A stretch of DNA of 64,000 bases from Qipengyuania spongiae. Lineage in GTDB: Bacteria; Pseudomonadota; Alphaproteobacteria; Sphingomonadales; Sphingomonadaceae. Below the pieces are notes generated by a model that was not told the origin of the DNA, ran no database searches, and was given only the letters and a program-made list of their open reading frames with translations. Below, piece by piece: positions 36,655 to 46,271 of this stretch (positions within the stretch are counted from its first letter, which is position 1; each line of letters begins with the position of its first letter). The stretch covers positions 1,622,501-1,686,500 of the forward strand of contig NZ_CP092471.1 in NCBI RefSeq assembly GCF_026168555.1. Direction: 5' to 3'. A program made the translations under genes and the position numbers.

Positions 36655-36698
36655 TTTAAGGAGGATTTGGGTCTCGTCGTAGTGACGAAGGAACGAAG

Positions 36699-37085
36699 AT
36701 GAGACCCAAATCCTCCAATGCAAAATCGCGCACCAAGGCCTCTGCGGAAGCGGTGGTGAAGGACATCCGCCGGGCCACCCGGCGGCACTTCTCGGCCGAG
36801 GACAAGATCCGCATTGTGCTCGATGGACTGCGCGGCGATGACAGCATTGCCGAGCTGTGCCGCAAGGAAGGCATCGCCCAGAGCCTCTATTACACCTGGT
36901 CGAAGGAGTTCATGGAAGCGGGCAAGCGGCGCTTGGCCGGCGATACTGCCCGTGCCGCGACCACAGATGAGGTGAAGGATCTGCGCCGGGAGACCGGCGC
37001 GCTGAAGGAGTGCGTCGCCGACCTGACGCTCGAGAACCGTCTGCTCAAAAAAAGCATTCTCGCGGATGGGGGCGACGACGAATGA
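36699..37085 (+). CDS. IS3-family transposase OrfA
   Basis: 128 residues with the HTH_Tnp_1 pattern (RHFSAEDKIRIVLDGLRG, then IAELCRKEGIAQSLYYTWSKEF) and a leucine-zipper-like coiled coil at the end (LRRETGALKECVADLTLENRLLKK). An A7 run at 37047-37053 near the end (CTC-AAA-AAA-AGC) and the overlap ATGA with orfB, which is in the -1 frame, fit programmed -1 frameshifting to make the OrfAB transposase as known for IS3 elements. Confidence 0.92.
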   Translation: MRPKSSNAKSRTKASAEAVVKDIRRATRRHFSAEDKIRIVLDGLRGDDSIAELCRKEGIAQSLYYTWSKEFMEAGKRRLAGDTARAATTDEVKDLRRETGALKECVADLTLENRLLKKSILADGGDDE

Positions 37086-37346
37086 GGTATCCTGCATCCG
37101 AGAAGCTGGAGATCATCAGCATCGTCGAGCAGTCGCACCTGTCCGCCAAGCGCACGCTGGACCAGCTCGGCATCGCCCGCCGGACGTTCTATCGCTGGTA
37201 TGACCGCTACCTCCAAGGCGGGCCGGAAGCGCTGGAGGATCGGCCATCGGCACCGAGCCGGGTGTGGAACCGCATCGGCGAGGACATCCAGGACCAGATC
37301 GTCGAGATGGCGCTGGATCACAGTGAGCTGTCCCCGCGCGAGCTAG

Positions 37347-38668
37347 GGGACTGTCAGGATTTCCGTGTGTGGGCGGGCATAATGGGCAACAAGGAGACCC
37401 ACTATGTCACGACGCAAAGAACCCGTTATTCCCAATGCGCTTCTCGACCAGCTTTTGGCCGGAGGCGCTGCCAGTGCCGCATTTGAACAAGGTGGCTTGC
37501 TGGATTCGCTGAAGAAGGCGCTCACGGAGCGCGCGTTAAACGCGGAGATGGATCACCATCTTGCGACAGGCGAAGGCGCCGGCAACACGCGCAACGGCTA
37601 TGGCCGGAAGACCGTAATGACCGAGGCCGGCAAGCTGGAGATTGATGTCCCGCGCGACCGCCAGTCCAGCTTCGACCCGCAGTTGATAGCCAAGTATCAG
37701 CGCCGCTTTCCGGGCTTCGATGAGAAGATTGTTTCGATGTATGCGCGGGGCATGAGCACCCGGGAGATTACCGGGCATCTGCAGGATCTGTACGGCATCG
37801 ATGTGTCGCCCGATCTCATCAGCACGGTGACGGACGCGGTGCTCGATGAAGTCGCCGTCTGGCAGCAACGCCCGCTCGATGCGATCTATCCGCTGGTCTT
37901 TTTCGATGCGATCCGGGTAAAAATCCGAGACGAAGGCATGGTCCGCAATAAAGCGATCCATATCGCCCTTGGCGTTCGCGCCGATGGTGCCAAGGAGGTG
38001 CTCGGACTGTGGCTTGAGCAAAACGAGGGTGCCAAGTTCTGGTTGCGGGTCATGAACGAACTGCGCAACCGTGGCACAGAGGATATCCTGCTCGCTGTCG
38101 TCGATGGCCTCAAAGGCTTTCCAGATGCGATCACAGCCGTGTTTCCCGAGGCCGTCGTTCAAACATGCATCGTCCATTTACTCCGCAATTCCATGGACTT
38201 CGTATCCTGGAAGGACCGCAAAGGCCTGGCAACGGCGCTCAAGGAGATTTACCGCGCGCCCAGCGCTGATGCTGCACAGGTGGCACTCACCGAATTCGAG
38301 GCCGGTCCCTGGGGCCAGCGTTACCCGGCTATTGGCCAGAGCTGGCGTCGCGCCTGGGCTGAGGTCATTCCGTTCTTTGCCTTTCCCGACGACGTCCGCA
38401 GGATCATCTACACCACGAACGCGATCGAGGCGTTGAACTCGAAGCTGCGCAGGGCTGTCAGGACAAGAGGACATTTCCCCAGCGACGACGCAGCAACCAA
38501 GCTGCTCTATCTGATCTTGAACAGGTCGGAAAAAGAGTGGAAGATGCCGCCTCGTGAATGGACGATGGCAAAGGCACAATTTGCAGTCATCTTCGGCGAA
38601 CGCTTCATCAGAGCCATGGCCGCCTGATGATCAACCGCCCGCCCACACACGGAAATCCTGACAGTCCC
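37347..38668 (+). mobile_element. IS256-family insertion sequence with 32-bp perfect terminal repeats
   Basis: The 1322-bp element begins GGGACTGTCAGGATTTCC and ends with the exact reverse complement. The terminal inverted repeats match over 32 bp (37347-37378 and 38637-38668). The 9-bp direct repeat GCGAGCTAG flanks it (37338-37346 and 38669-38677). Family, size and 8-9-bp duplication agree with IS256. It sits inside orfB of the IS3-family element, so it arrived later. Confidence 0.96.
37404..38627 (+). CDS. IS256-family (mutator-type) transposase
   Basis: 407 residues. The N-terminal region (NAEMDHHLATGEGAGNTRNG) and the DDE core fit the IS256/mutator family: first Asp in VFFDAIRVKIRD, second in AVVDGLKGFPDAI, and Glu in TTNAIEALNSKLRR. 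The signature of the family around the Glu (NAIE..N..LR) is intact. The frame is complete within perfect terminal repeats, so the element is probably still active. Confidence 0.96.
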   Translation: MSRRKEPVIPNALLDQLLAGGAASAAFEQGGLLDSLKKALTERALNAEMDHHLATGEGAGNTRNGYGRKTVMTEAGKLEIDVPRDRQSSFDPQLIAKYQRRFPGFDEKIVSMYARGMSTREITGHLQDLYGIDVSPDLISTVTDAVLDEVAVWQQRPLDAIYPLVFFDAIRVKIRDEGMVRNKAIHIALGVRADGAKEVLGLWLEQNEGAKFWLRVMNELRNRGTEDILLAVVDGLKGFPDAITAVFPEAVVQTCIVHLLRNSMDFVSWKDRKGLATALKEIYRAPSADAAQVALTEFEAGPWGQRYPAIGQSWRRAWAEVIPFFAFPDDVRRIIYTTNAIEALNSKLRRAVRTRGHFPSDDAATKLLYLILNRSEKEWKMPPREWTMAKAQFAVIFGERFIRAMAA

Positions 38669-39430
38669 GCGAGCTAGCCGTGCGCTTCACTGACGAGAAG
38701 CGCTACTTCGTGTCCGAAGCCACGGTTTACCGCCTGCTCAAGGCCCACGATCTGATCACCAGCCCGGCCTATGTCGTGATCAAGGCCGCCGATCAGTTCC
38801 ACACCAAGACCACCCGGCCGAACGAGATGTGGCAGACCGACTTTACCTACTTCAAGATCATCGGTTGGGGCTGGATGTATCTGTCGACCGTGCTCGACGA
38901 CTTCTCGCGCTACATCATCGCCTGGAAGCTTTGCACCAATATGCGGGCCGAGGACGTGACCGACACGCTGGACCTCGCTCTTGCGGCTTCCGGCTGCGAC
39001 AGCGCCACGGTGCTGCACAAGCCCAGGCTGCTGTCGGATAATGGTCCCAGTTATATCGCGGGCGAACTGGCTGAATACATCGAGGCCCGGAAGATGAGCC
39101 ATGTTCGCGGCGCCCCATGCCACCCGCAGACCCAGGGCAAGATCGAGCGCTGGCATCAGACCCTGAAGAACCGCATCCTGCTGGAAAACTACTTCCTGCC
39201 CGGCGACCTCGAGGCCCGGATCGAGGCGTTCGTCGAGCACTACAACCACCAGCGATACCACGAGAGCCTGAACAACGTGACGCCCGCCGATGCCTACTTC
39301 GGCAGAGCCCCAACCATCATCAAACAGCGTGAAAGGATCAAGCGACAGACCATCGAACATCGGCGCTTGCAACACCGCAGGCTCGCCGCCTAACATCAAT
39401 CCCCAGACGAGGCCGACACTCCGCTAATCT

Positions 39431-39560
39431 ACGCCGCGAGTTGCGCCAAATGTTCTGACGACGGACAGCCGCTAGCCGGGTTTCCAGGGAAGATGAGAGC
39501 TATGACGTAGTGTCGCCGAAGCCGTTCGGTCTTCATGCGACCGCCATGCCTACCGCTGCT
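39431..39560. other. Short spacer between two insertion sequences
   Basis: About 130 bp between the right end of the IS3-family element and the left end of the IS5-family element. One frame ends LRRELRQMF then stop, which could be the tail of the lost WYL regulator, but this is too short to support. Confidence 0.25.
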
Positions 39561-40341
39561 TAGGCCGCGTTGACAAAAGACTTCAGCCATAGTCGGGCGG
39601 CAGCGAGGTTGAGGAAGCTCTCGAACGACAGGACGGTCTTGTCATAGCGGGTGGCAATTCGGCGCTGCTGCTTCAATTTGCCGAACATCCGCTCGATGCG
39701 GTTGCGATCCCGGTAGCGGCGATAGTCTGGATGGACTGGAGCTTTCCGGTTCGACCGGGGCGGGATGATGGGCAGGATGCCGCGCATGAGCAGATTTTCG
39801 CGGAAGCGGTCGCCGTCATAACCCTTGTCGGCCAGCAGCGCCGTCGGCTTGGCCAACGGCAGCGCCATGAGATCATCGACAGCAGCATAGTCCGAGGCTT
39901 CGCCACCGGTCAGGATGAACCCGATAGGCAGTCCTTGATTGTCGCAGCGGGCGTGGACTTTGCTCGTAAAGCCGCCGCGCGATCGACCAAAAGCCTGCGC
40001 AAGAGCCCCCCTTTTCCGCCCACTGCCGAGACATGGCCGCGAACGGTGGTGCTATCGATCATGTGCTGCCAGTCGTCGGTCAGCCCCAGATCGATCAGCG
40101 TCTGAAGCAGCGCATCCCAGACACCCTGTTCGGCCCAGCGTCGGAACCGCACATAGACCGAGTTCCACTTACCGTAGCGCTCGTGCATGTCTCGCCAGGG
40201 GCAACCTACCCGCAGCACATGAAGCATGCCGTTGAGAAACCGCCGGTTGTCACCGGCAGGTCGCGCCCAGCGCCCCCGTTCAGATGGCAGAAGCGGCCCG
40301 ATCAGCTCCCATTCCACATCCGACAAGTCCCCACGGCCCAT
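39560..40341 (-). CDS. IS5-family transposase made by -1 frameshifting
   Basis: The first frame (40341 down to about 40010) gives MGRGDLSDVEWELIGPLLP, the DUF4096 opening, and the first catalytic Asp in HMIDSTTVRGH. At an AAAAGGGGGG run near 40010 reading must pass into the -1 frame, which continues ALAQAFGRSRGGFTSKVH, then LLADKGYDGD (second Asp) and RNRIERMFGKLKQ (Glu), ending at 39560. Two-frame transposases with A/G slippery runs are normal for this subgroup. I read it as intact rather than broken. Confidence 0.88.
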
Positions 40342-40411
40342 GATTGCTTCCCAAAGAGCAGCCTTGAATCAGAACCCGACCGGCTTGGGAATCCCTTTTG
40401 TCAACACGGCC
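39563..40411 (-). mobile_element. IS5-family (IS427-like) insertion sequence
   Basis: An 849-bp element with terminal inverted repeats reading GGCCG[CT]GTTGACAAAAG inward from both ends, flanked by TA (39561-39562 and 40412-40413), the short target duplication expected for IS427-type elements. It encodes a transposase on the minus strand in two overlapping frames. The stop codon TAA of the transposase spans the IS/target junction, so the last two bases of that codon come from flanking DNA. Confidence 0.9.
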
Positions 40412-40622
40412 TAGTCAACTGAGGTAGATCGACGCCAAAGACAGATACGCTGATCTTAGATGCGGTTTGGCTTCGAGCGCTTCCTGCGATCAAGTGCAAG
40501 CTAGGTCGCGACAACTTGCAGGTGATGGATAGCGAGGCCAGGCGAGGCTTCGAATGGTCCTAGATGGCGGTGCGGGAGCATGCTTTCATCATGGTCAACT
40601 ATTTGAATATTGGCTGAGACCG

Positions 40623-42026
40623 CTACTTGTCATCGGGCCGCCCGCTTTCTGGGTCGCTGAGCGGCGGCTGCCGGGCATCGCTTGTGGTTGATCCCGTCAA
40701 CAACCGCGCCCCGCGTCCGTAAGTAAACCATGCCCAAGCCCAGTTGACATAGACGACCAGGCGGCTGCGAAAGTCCACAAGCAGCATCAAATGTATAAGT
40801 GACCAGACCAGCCAGGCGAGAAATCCCGTGAGCCGGAGCCTGCCGAATTGCGCCGCCGCACGCGAGCGCCCGATCACCGCCATGGTACCATAGTCGCGGT
40901 AGCGGAAGGCGCCGGGCTCGCGCCGACCGGCGATACGGGCCGCGAGCAGCTTCCCGACATATGTGCCCTGCTGCTTGGCAACTGGTGCAAGAGCCGGCAA
41001 GCGCTCGTCGCCGCCTGCTTCGAAACTTGCGACGTCCCCGATCGCAAAGATGTTTGGATGACCCGGCACCGAACAATCGGACCGGACCGTTACAGCCCCG
41101 TTGCGGACCCCATCGATTCCAAGCCATTCAGCAGCCGGACGGGCCTCAGTGCCGGCACACCACAGCACGGCTCCGGTATCTATCCGCTCGCTACCGAGCA
41201 CCACGCCGGTGGGATCGATTGCCTCGACGGCCGTGCCAATCCGCACCTCCACCCCCATCGAGGTTAGAGCTTCGGTCGCATAGGTCGAAAGCGCGGGATC
41301 GAAACCCGACAGCAAACGGCCGCCCGCCTCGCATAGGACCACACGCGTGTCGCGCGGATCGATGCGAGAGAAATCGCGCGCCAAAGTCGCGCGTGCGAGT
41401 TCGGAGATGGTCCCAGCCAGTTCCACGCCAGTTGGGCCGCCCCCAACAATAGCAAAGGTCAGGAGGCGTCGTATCTCTGCGTCGTCGGTCGACTGCTCGG
41501 CCCGCTCGAACGCTTCCAGCAACCGCGCGCGGATGGCAAGCGCATCCTCAATCGTCTTGAGAACCAGCGTGTGTTCGCGCCAGTTGTCCTGTCCAAAAAA
41601 GCTCGAGGCCGATCCCGTGGCGAGTACGAGATAATCGTATGGCAACCGATGCCCATCGCGCAGCAGCACCGAGCGCGCCCTGATATCGACGCCTGTAACC
41701 TCCGCCATCAACACACTTAGGTTTGACCCGCCGCGCATCAGCACACGGGTGGCCGTAGCGATATCGGACGGGGAAAGCGCCGCAGTCGCGACCTGGTATA
41801 GCAGCGGTTGAAACAGGTGATGATTGGTTTGGTCGATCAGCGTCACTTCCGCGGCATTGCCGCGAAGAGCGCGCGCCGCAGCCATGCCGCCGAAACCGGC
41901 GCCGACGATGACGACCCGGGGGCGGTTCGTCGATTCGGGATGAGACAGGTTCAGCGAAAGCGTTTGGCCTTGCAATTGGGTCTTCCTATTGCGACGAGCG
42001 ATGATATGAAAACTTATTCGTTTCAT
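40623..42026 (-). CDS. ndh: Type II NADH dehydrogenase (NDH-2)
   Basis: 467 residues. Two dinucleotide-binding motifs are plain: FAD-binding VVIVGAGFGGMAAARAL near residue 38 and NAD-binding FAIVGGGPTGVELAG near 172, followed by the FAD-contact NIFAIGDVASFE near 320. A C-terminal amphipathic/hydrophobic region (about 385-430) fits membrane attachment. The enzyme passes electrons from NADH to quinone without pumping protons. The 42026 start adds about 35 residues before the FAD motif, so an internal start is possible. It is divergent from the RND efflux operon with a 57-bp gap. Confidence 0.9.
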   Translation of the reverse strand: MKRISFHIIARRNRKTQLQGQTLSLNLSHPESTNRPRVVIVGAGFGGMAAARALRGNAAEVTLIDQTNHHLFQPLLYQVATAALSPSDIATATRVLMRGGSNLSVLMAEVTGVDIRARSVLLRDGHRLPYDYLVLATGSASSFFGQDNWREHTLVLKTIEDALAIRARLLEAFERAEQSTDDAEIRRLLTFAIVGGGPTGVELAGTISELARATLARDFSRIDPRDTRVVLCEAGGRLLSGFDPALSTYATEALTSMGVEVRIGTAVEAIDPTGVVLGSERIDTGAVLWCAGTEARPAAEWLGIDGVRNGAVTVRSDCSVPGHPNIFAIGDVASFEAGGDERLPALAPVAKQQGTYVGKLLAARIAGRREPGAFRYRDYGTMAVIGRSRAAAQFGRLRLTGFLAWLVWSLIHLMLLVDFRSRLVVYVNWAWAWFTYGRGARLLTGSTTSDARQPPLSDPESGRPDDK

Positions 42027-42083
42027 TTTGGGCGCATGTCAAAGTCTGATTCGCGCCGAACCATTTTCAGACCCAAATTCTTC

Positions 42084-43124
42084 ATGCTGCGCATATTCGT
42101 TTCGCTAATTTTCGCATGCCTTGTTGCAGGTTGCGACGATGCTCCCATTCCGGAGGAGGCCGATCGGCGTCCGGTCAAACTCTACACCGTGGCGGCAGGC
42201 GGTCAGGCGAGGACTTACGAGTTTCCCGCGATCATCGAGGCAAGCACATCTTCGGATCTAACCTTCGATGTGCCGGGCAAGATCGTCCGGCTGACGGTGG
42301 ACCAGGGCGATTTCGTCAGGGCCGGCACGGTGATCGCGCAGCTCGACCAGACCATCGCGCGCAACCAGCTCGTCCAGGCACGCGAACAGTACGAGGCGGC
42401 ACAGGATGCATTCCGCCGCGCCGACGCGCTGGTCGGCGAAGGCGCGATTCCGCGGGCAGTGCACGTTCAGCGCGAAACGCAGCGCGACACTGCGCGAGCC
42501 GAACTTGACAATGCGCGCGAGCAGTTGGAGAAGACCGTCTTGCGGGCGCCCTTTTCGGGCCGCGTGGCCAGGCGACTGACCGAGCCGTTCGAATATGTTT
42601 CGCCGCAGCAGCCGGTCGTGACCTTACAGACCGCCGGTTCCGCCAAGGTGGTGGTCCAGGTTCCCTCGTCCATCGTTGCCAATGCCGAGCAGCGGGCCCC
42701 GATCAACGCGGCGATCGCGCTCGACAGTCTTCCCGACAGGCGGTTCGCGGCCCGGTTCGGCTCGTTCGCCACCGACGCCACGCGTCAGTCGCTCACCTAC
42801 GAGGCGACGTTCCTGTTCGATCCGCCTTCCGGCGCGCTGATCCTGCCGGGCATGACGGGAACACTGCATGTCGAGCTCGATACCGATGATGCCGAGATGC
42901 CGGCTGTGCCACTGGAAGCGATCGTTGGGCGTGACGAAAAGACATTCGTCTGGCGCGTGGACCGCAGGACGGGAGCCATCGCGCTGCGCCGCGTCACCGT
43001 AGGCAAGGGAGCAGGCGGAATGCTGCCTGTAACTGCCGGCATCGGCCGCGGAGACCTGATAGTGGCTGCTGGCGTGGCCAATCTCGAAGAGGGGATGAAA
43101 GTCCGCCCCTACGAGCGGGACTGA
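42084..43124 (+). CDS. RND efflux periplasmic adaptor (membrane fusion lipoprotein)
   Basis: 346 residues from ATG 42084, which begins a lipoprotein signal ending in LVAGC; upstream Met codons would bury it. It contains the two half-lipoyl domains (TSSDLTFDVPGKIVRLTV and LRAPFSGRVARRL) separated by a short alpha-hairpin, then beta-barrel and membrane-proximal domains. It links the inner-membrane RND pump to the outer membrane channel. Only 3 bp separate it from the pump gene. It is the first gene of a three-gene efflux operon. Confidence 0.92.
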   Translation: MLRIFVSLIFACLVAGCDDAPIPEEADRRPVKLYTVAAGGQARTYEFPAIIEASTSSDLTFDVPGKIVRLTVDQGDFVRAGTVIAQLDQTIARNQLVQAREQYEAAQDAFRRADALVGEGAIPRAVHVQRETQRDTARAELDNAREQLEKTVLRAPFSGRVARRLTEPFEYVSPQQPVVTLQTAGSAKVVVQVPSSIVANAEQRAPINAAIALDSLPDRRFAARFGSFATDATRQSLTYEATFLFDPPSGALILPGMTGTLHVELDTDDAEMPAVPLEAIVGRDEKTFVWRVDRRTGAIALRRVTVGKGAGGMLPVTAGIGRGDLIVAAGVANLEEGMKVRPYERD

Positions 43125-43127
43125 GCC

Positions 43128-46100
43128 ATGTCGTTTAATCCCGCCGTCTTCTCGATCAGGAATCGCCTGCTCATCCTGCTCGTCATCATCGGGACGATCG
43201 TTGCCGGGATGGCGGCCTATGGGTCGCTGCCGCGCTTCGAGGATCCCGAGTTCACCATCCGCCGCGCTGTCGTGGTAACACCCTATCCTGGCGGATCGCC
43301 GATGGAGGTCGCCACCGAGGTCACCCAGCGTCTCGAGCGGGAGATCGGGCAGATGCAGGAGGTGAAGGAGATTGTTTCGACCTCCGAGGCGGGCCAGTCG
43401 CGCATCGAGGTGGAGATCAAGTACGAGTTCGGGCGCAACAAGGAACAGCTCCAGATCGTCTGGACCAAGCTGCGCAACCGCGTGGCCGATGCCGCCCGGC
43501 TGCTTCCGCCCGGGGCAGGTCCCTCGATCGTCAACGACGATTTCGGCGACGTCTTCGGCATCTTCTACATGCTAACCGCCGATGGTTATTCGCCGGCCGA
43601 GCTGTACGACTATGCCGAAAAGCTGCGCACCGACCTGAGCGGTGTGGAGGGTGTGGGCAAGGTGGTGCTGTCGGGCGAGCAACGCGAGGCCTTCTATGTC
43701 GAGATCATGCGCGAGCGGGTCGCGGCGCTGGGGCTGTCGGTGCAGAGCGTCTATCAGGATCTAGCACAGCAGAATTCCGTCGTCGCAGCGGGCAGCGTGC
43801 GCGTCGGCGACCAGCGTCTGGAGATCGTTCCCACCGGCGAGATCGATTCGGTCGAGGAATTGCGCGATCTGCCGGTGATGACCGGCCAGGAAGGCGCGGT
43901 CGTGAGACTGGGCGATCTGGCCCGCGTGACGCGCGGCTATGTCGATCCGCCGATGCAGATCCTGCGCTACAATGGCAGGCCGGCGGTGGGCATGGGCATC
44001 TCGAATGCGACCGGCACAAATGTGGTCGAGGTCGGCGAGGCGATCGAAGCCAAGCTGCGCGCGAGCGAGAGCGACCGCCCGATCGGCATCGAGATCCACG
44101 AATTCTACCACCAGGGCAAGGTGGTGTCGGACGCGATCGGCGATTTCGTGATCAATGTCGCGACGGCGCTCGTCATCGTGGTGGTCACGCTGCTGATCTT
44201 CATGGGCTGGCGCTCGGCCGTGGTCATCGGCGCCGTGCTCATGCTCACCGTCGCGGCGACGCTGGCTGGGATGAATGCCGGCGGGATACCGATGCACCGC
44301 ATCTCGCTGGGCGCGCTGATCATCGCGCTGGGAATGATGGTGGACAACGCCATCGTCGTGGTCGAGGGGATGCTCGTCGGCCTCAAGCAGGGCAAAAACA
44401 GGCTGGAGGCGGCGCGCGCGATCGTGGGCCAGATGCTGTGGCCGCTACTAGGAGGCACGCTGGTCGGCATCATCGCCTTCGCCCCGATCGGCCTCGCCCC
44501 CGGGCAGGTCGCCGAATACACCAATCACCTGTTCTGGGTGATGATGATCTCGCTCTTGTTCTCGTGGTTCTTCGCGGTCACCGTAGCGCCTTTTCTCGCC
44601 AACTGGCTGTTCGAGAAGGAGGAGGATGCTGCCGCTTCCGGCACTGATCGGGAGACAGGATTCGATGCAGGCCACGACGGTCTCGAGGACGAGGCCGCCC
44701 CGCAGCGCGAAGCCGGCCGGATCGGCACCGCCTATCGCGAATGGCTCGCGCGCGCGCTGCGCCATCGCTGGCGTACCATGGGCCTGACCGGGGGGTTGTT
44801 CGCCGTCTCCCTTGTGGGCTTCGCGTTCGTGGAACAGGGTTTCTTTCCCGCCTCCACCACGCCGCATTTGATGGTCGATTACTGGCTGCCTGCGGGCACC
44901 GATATCGAGCGGACCAATGCCGACCTGGAGGAGATTGAGGAGGATCTGGCGACGATGGACGGCGTTACTGACGTTCAGACCGTGGTCGGCATGGGTACCT
45001 TGCGTTACAAGCTGGTCTATCAGCCCGAGGCGCCGACATCCTCCTTCGGCCAGATGATCCTGCGGGTTGAGGACGCCTCGACGCTCGAGCGGCTGCAGGC
45101 AGATGTGCATGCCTATTTGCAAAAGAACGCCCCCGAAGCGCGCGCCAAGGTCTGGCTGTTCGAACTGGGGCCGGGTGGCGGCTCGAAGATCGAGGCGCAG
45201 TTTTCGGGGCCCGATCCGGCGGTTCTGCAGAGCCTGGCGCAGCAGGCCAAGGATGTCTTCGCCGAGGACGAAGCGGCCATCCTCGTGAAGGATGACTGGC
45301 GCGAGCAGGTGCCGGTCATCCACCCGCTCTATTCCGAAACGCGCGCGCGTCGCCTTGGCGTCAGCCGCGAGGACGTGGCCGAGGCCTTGCAGGGCACGTT
45401 CGCGGGCCGTCCGATAGGCGTCTTCCGCGAGGGCGACGACCTGATCCCGATCATCGCCCGCTCGCCCGAAAGCGAAACGCGCGACGCGCAGAACATGGAA
45501 GCAATCCAGGTGTTCAGCGCCAGCGGCGCCTCGCTTCCGCTGCAGGAAGTGATCGACGGTTTCGAGACCCGCTGGCGTCATTCGCAGATTCAGCGGATCG
45601 ATCAGCGCTGGGCAATCAACGCCCAGGCCGATCCCGCGCCGGGCGAAACCGCCAACCGTCTGCTCGATCGCGTGCGCGGAGACGTCGAGGCGATCGAACT
45701 GCCTTCCAGCTACCATTTCGAATGGGACGGCCAGGAAGGAACGAGCACCGAGGCGATCGATTCGCTGATTGGCGTGGTCCCGCTCGGTGTCATCGGCATG
45801 GTGCTGGTGGTAATCGTGCTGTTCAACGCAGTGCGCCAGCCGGTGATCATTTTCATGATCGTGCCGCTGGCGATCATCGGCGTAACCATCGGCCTGCTCT
45901 TCACCGGCATAGCGATGGAGTTCATCGCCATTCTCGGTGTGCTCTCGCTCTCGGGCCTGCTGATCAAGAACGCGATCGTGCTGGTCGATCAGATGGATAT
46001 CGAGATCGGCGAGGGCAAACCGCGTTTCGATGCCATCATTGAGGCAGCCTATGATCGCGCCCGCCCGGTCATCCTGAGTTCGCTGACGACGGTACTCGGC

Positions 46101-46268
46101 GTCATCCCACTGCTGTTCGACGCCTTCTTCAAGGCGATGGCCGTGGTCCTGGCCTTCGGGCTGGCCTTCGGGACGGTACTGACCCTGTTCGTGGTGCCGG
46201 TCCTCTATGCAATCTTCTTCAAGATCGGCCCTGACGAGACCGCAGCCGAGCCACAGGGGGCAAGTTGA
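43128..46268 (+). CDS. RND-family efflux permease (AcrB/HAE1-like)
   Basis: 1046 residues with the RND layout: a first membrane helix near 10-30, a large periplasmic porter loop, helices 2-6 near 335-500, a second porter loop (about 560-860) and helices 8-12. FRFEDPEFTIR-type and VTPYPGGSP motifs at the start and MMVDNAIVVVEGM in helix 4 (paired Asp of the proton relay region) are seen. It exports hydrophobic compounds with proton exchange. Substrate cannot be told from sequence. A Glu/Asp-rich cytoplasmic insert at about 500-530 is longer than in AcrB. Confidence 0.94.
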   Translation: MSFNPAVFSIRNRLLILLVIIGTIVAGMAAYGSLPRFEDPEFTIRRAVVVTPYPGGSPMEVATEVTQRLEREIGQMQEVKEIVSTSEAGQSRIEVEIKYEFGRNKEQLQIVWTKLRNRVADAARLLPPGAGPSIVNDDFGDVFGIFYMLTADGYSPAELYDYAEKLRTDLSGVEGVGKVVLSGEQREAFYVEIMRERVAALGLSVQSVYQDLAQQNSVVAAGSVRVGDQRLEIVPTGEIDSVEELRDLPVMTGQEGAVVRLGDLARVTRGYVDPPMQILRYNGRPAVGMGISNATGTNVVEVGEAIEAKLRASESDRPIGIEIHEFYHQGKVVSDAIGDFVINVATALVIVVVTLLIFMGWRSAVVIGAVLMLTVAATLAGMNAGGIPMHRISLGALIIALGMMVDNAIVVVEGMLVGLKQGKNRLEAARAIVGQMLWPLLGGTLVGIIAFAPIGLAPGQVAEYTNHLFWVMMISLLFSWFFAVTVAPFLANWLFEKEEDAAASGTDRETGFDAGHDGLEDEAAPQREAGRIGTAYREWLARALRHRWRTMGLTGGLFAVSLVGFAFVEQGFFPASTTPHLMVDYWLPAGTDIERTNADLEEIEEDLATMDGVTDVQTVVGMGTLRYKLVYQPEAPTSSFGQMILRVEDASTLERLQADVHAYLQKNAPEARAKVWLFELGPGGGSKIEAQFSGPDPAVLQSLAQQAKDVFAEDEAAILVKDDWREQVPVIHPLYSETRARRLGVSREDVAEALQGTFAGRPIGVFREGDDLIPIIARSPESETRDAQNMEAIQVFSASGASLPLQEVIDGFETRWRHSQIQRIDQRWAINAQADPAPGETANRLLDRVRGDVEAIELPSSYHFEWDGQEGTSTEAIDSLIGVVPLGVIGMVLVVIVLFNAVRQPVIIFMIVPLAIIGVTIGLLFTGIAMEFIAILGVLSLSGLLIKNAIVLVDQMDIEIGEGKPRFDAIIEAAYDRARPVILSSLTTVLGVIPLLFDAFFKAMAVVLAFGLAFGTVLTLFVVPVLYAIFFKIGPDETAAEPQGAS

Positions 46269-46271
46269 ACC

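Larger units (their letters stand above)
37082..39393 (+). pseudogene. IS3-family transposase OrfB, interrupted
   Basis: The gene is in two pieces: 37082-37346 (start through SELSPREL) and 38678-39393 (AVRFTDEK to the stop). Removing 37347-38668 and one copy of the 9-bp duplication restores a single frame reading SPRELAVRFTDEK. The second piece holds the DDE catalytic core: Asp in MWQTDFTY, Asp in LLSDNGPSY and Glu in QGKIERWHQT. Each piece is otherwise undamaged, which suggests the interruption is recent. No functional OrfB can be made now. Confidence 0.9.
36652..39430 (+). mobile_element. IS3-family insertion sequence, split by an IS256-family element
   Basis: The left end starts with TGATTTAAGGAG at 36652, just inside the regulator it cuts. 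It carries orfA (36699-37085) and a broken orfB. The right end is placed near 39430 on the basis of an imperfect inverted repeat (GGAG...CTCGTC on the left, matched on the opposite strand near 39404-39426); this end is uncertain. No target duplication is visible and the lost half of the regulator does not resume after the element, so a deletion may have followed insertion. Confidence 0.75.

Noticed and set aside
39910..40341. IS5 transposase as a pseudogene
   Set aside because: The two frames join at an A/G slippery run and contain a full DDE set, which fits normal programmed frameshifting.
44448..45716. 422-codon leftward frame inside the RND permease gene
   Set aside because: Antisense to a complete RND permease; long only because of GC bias.
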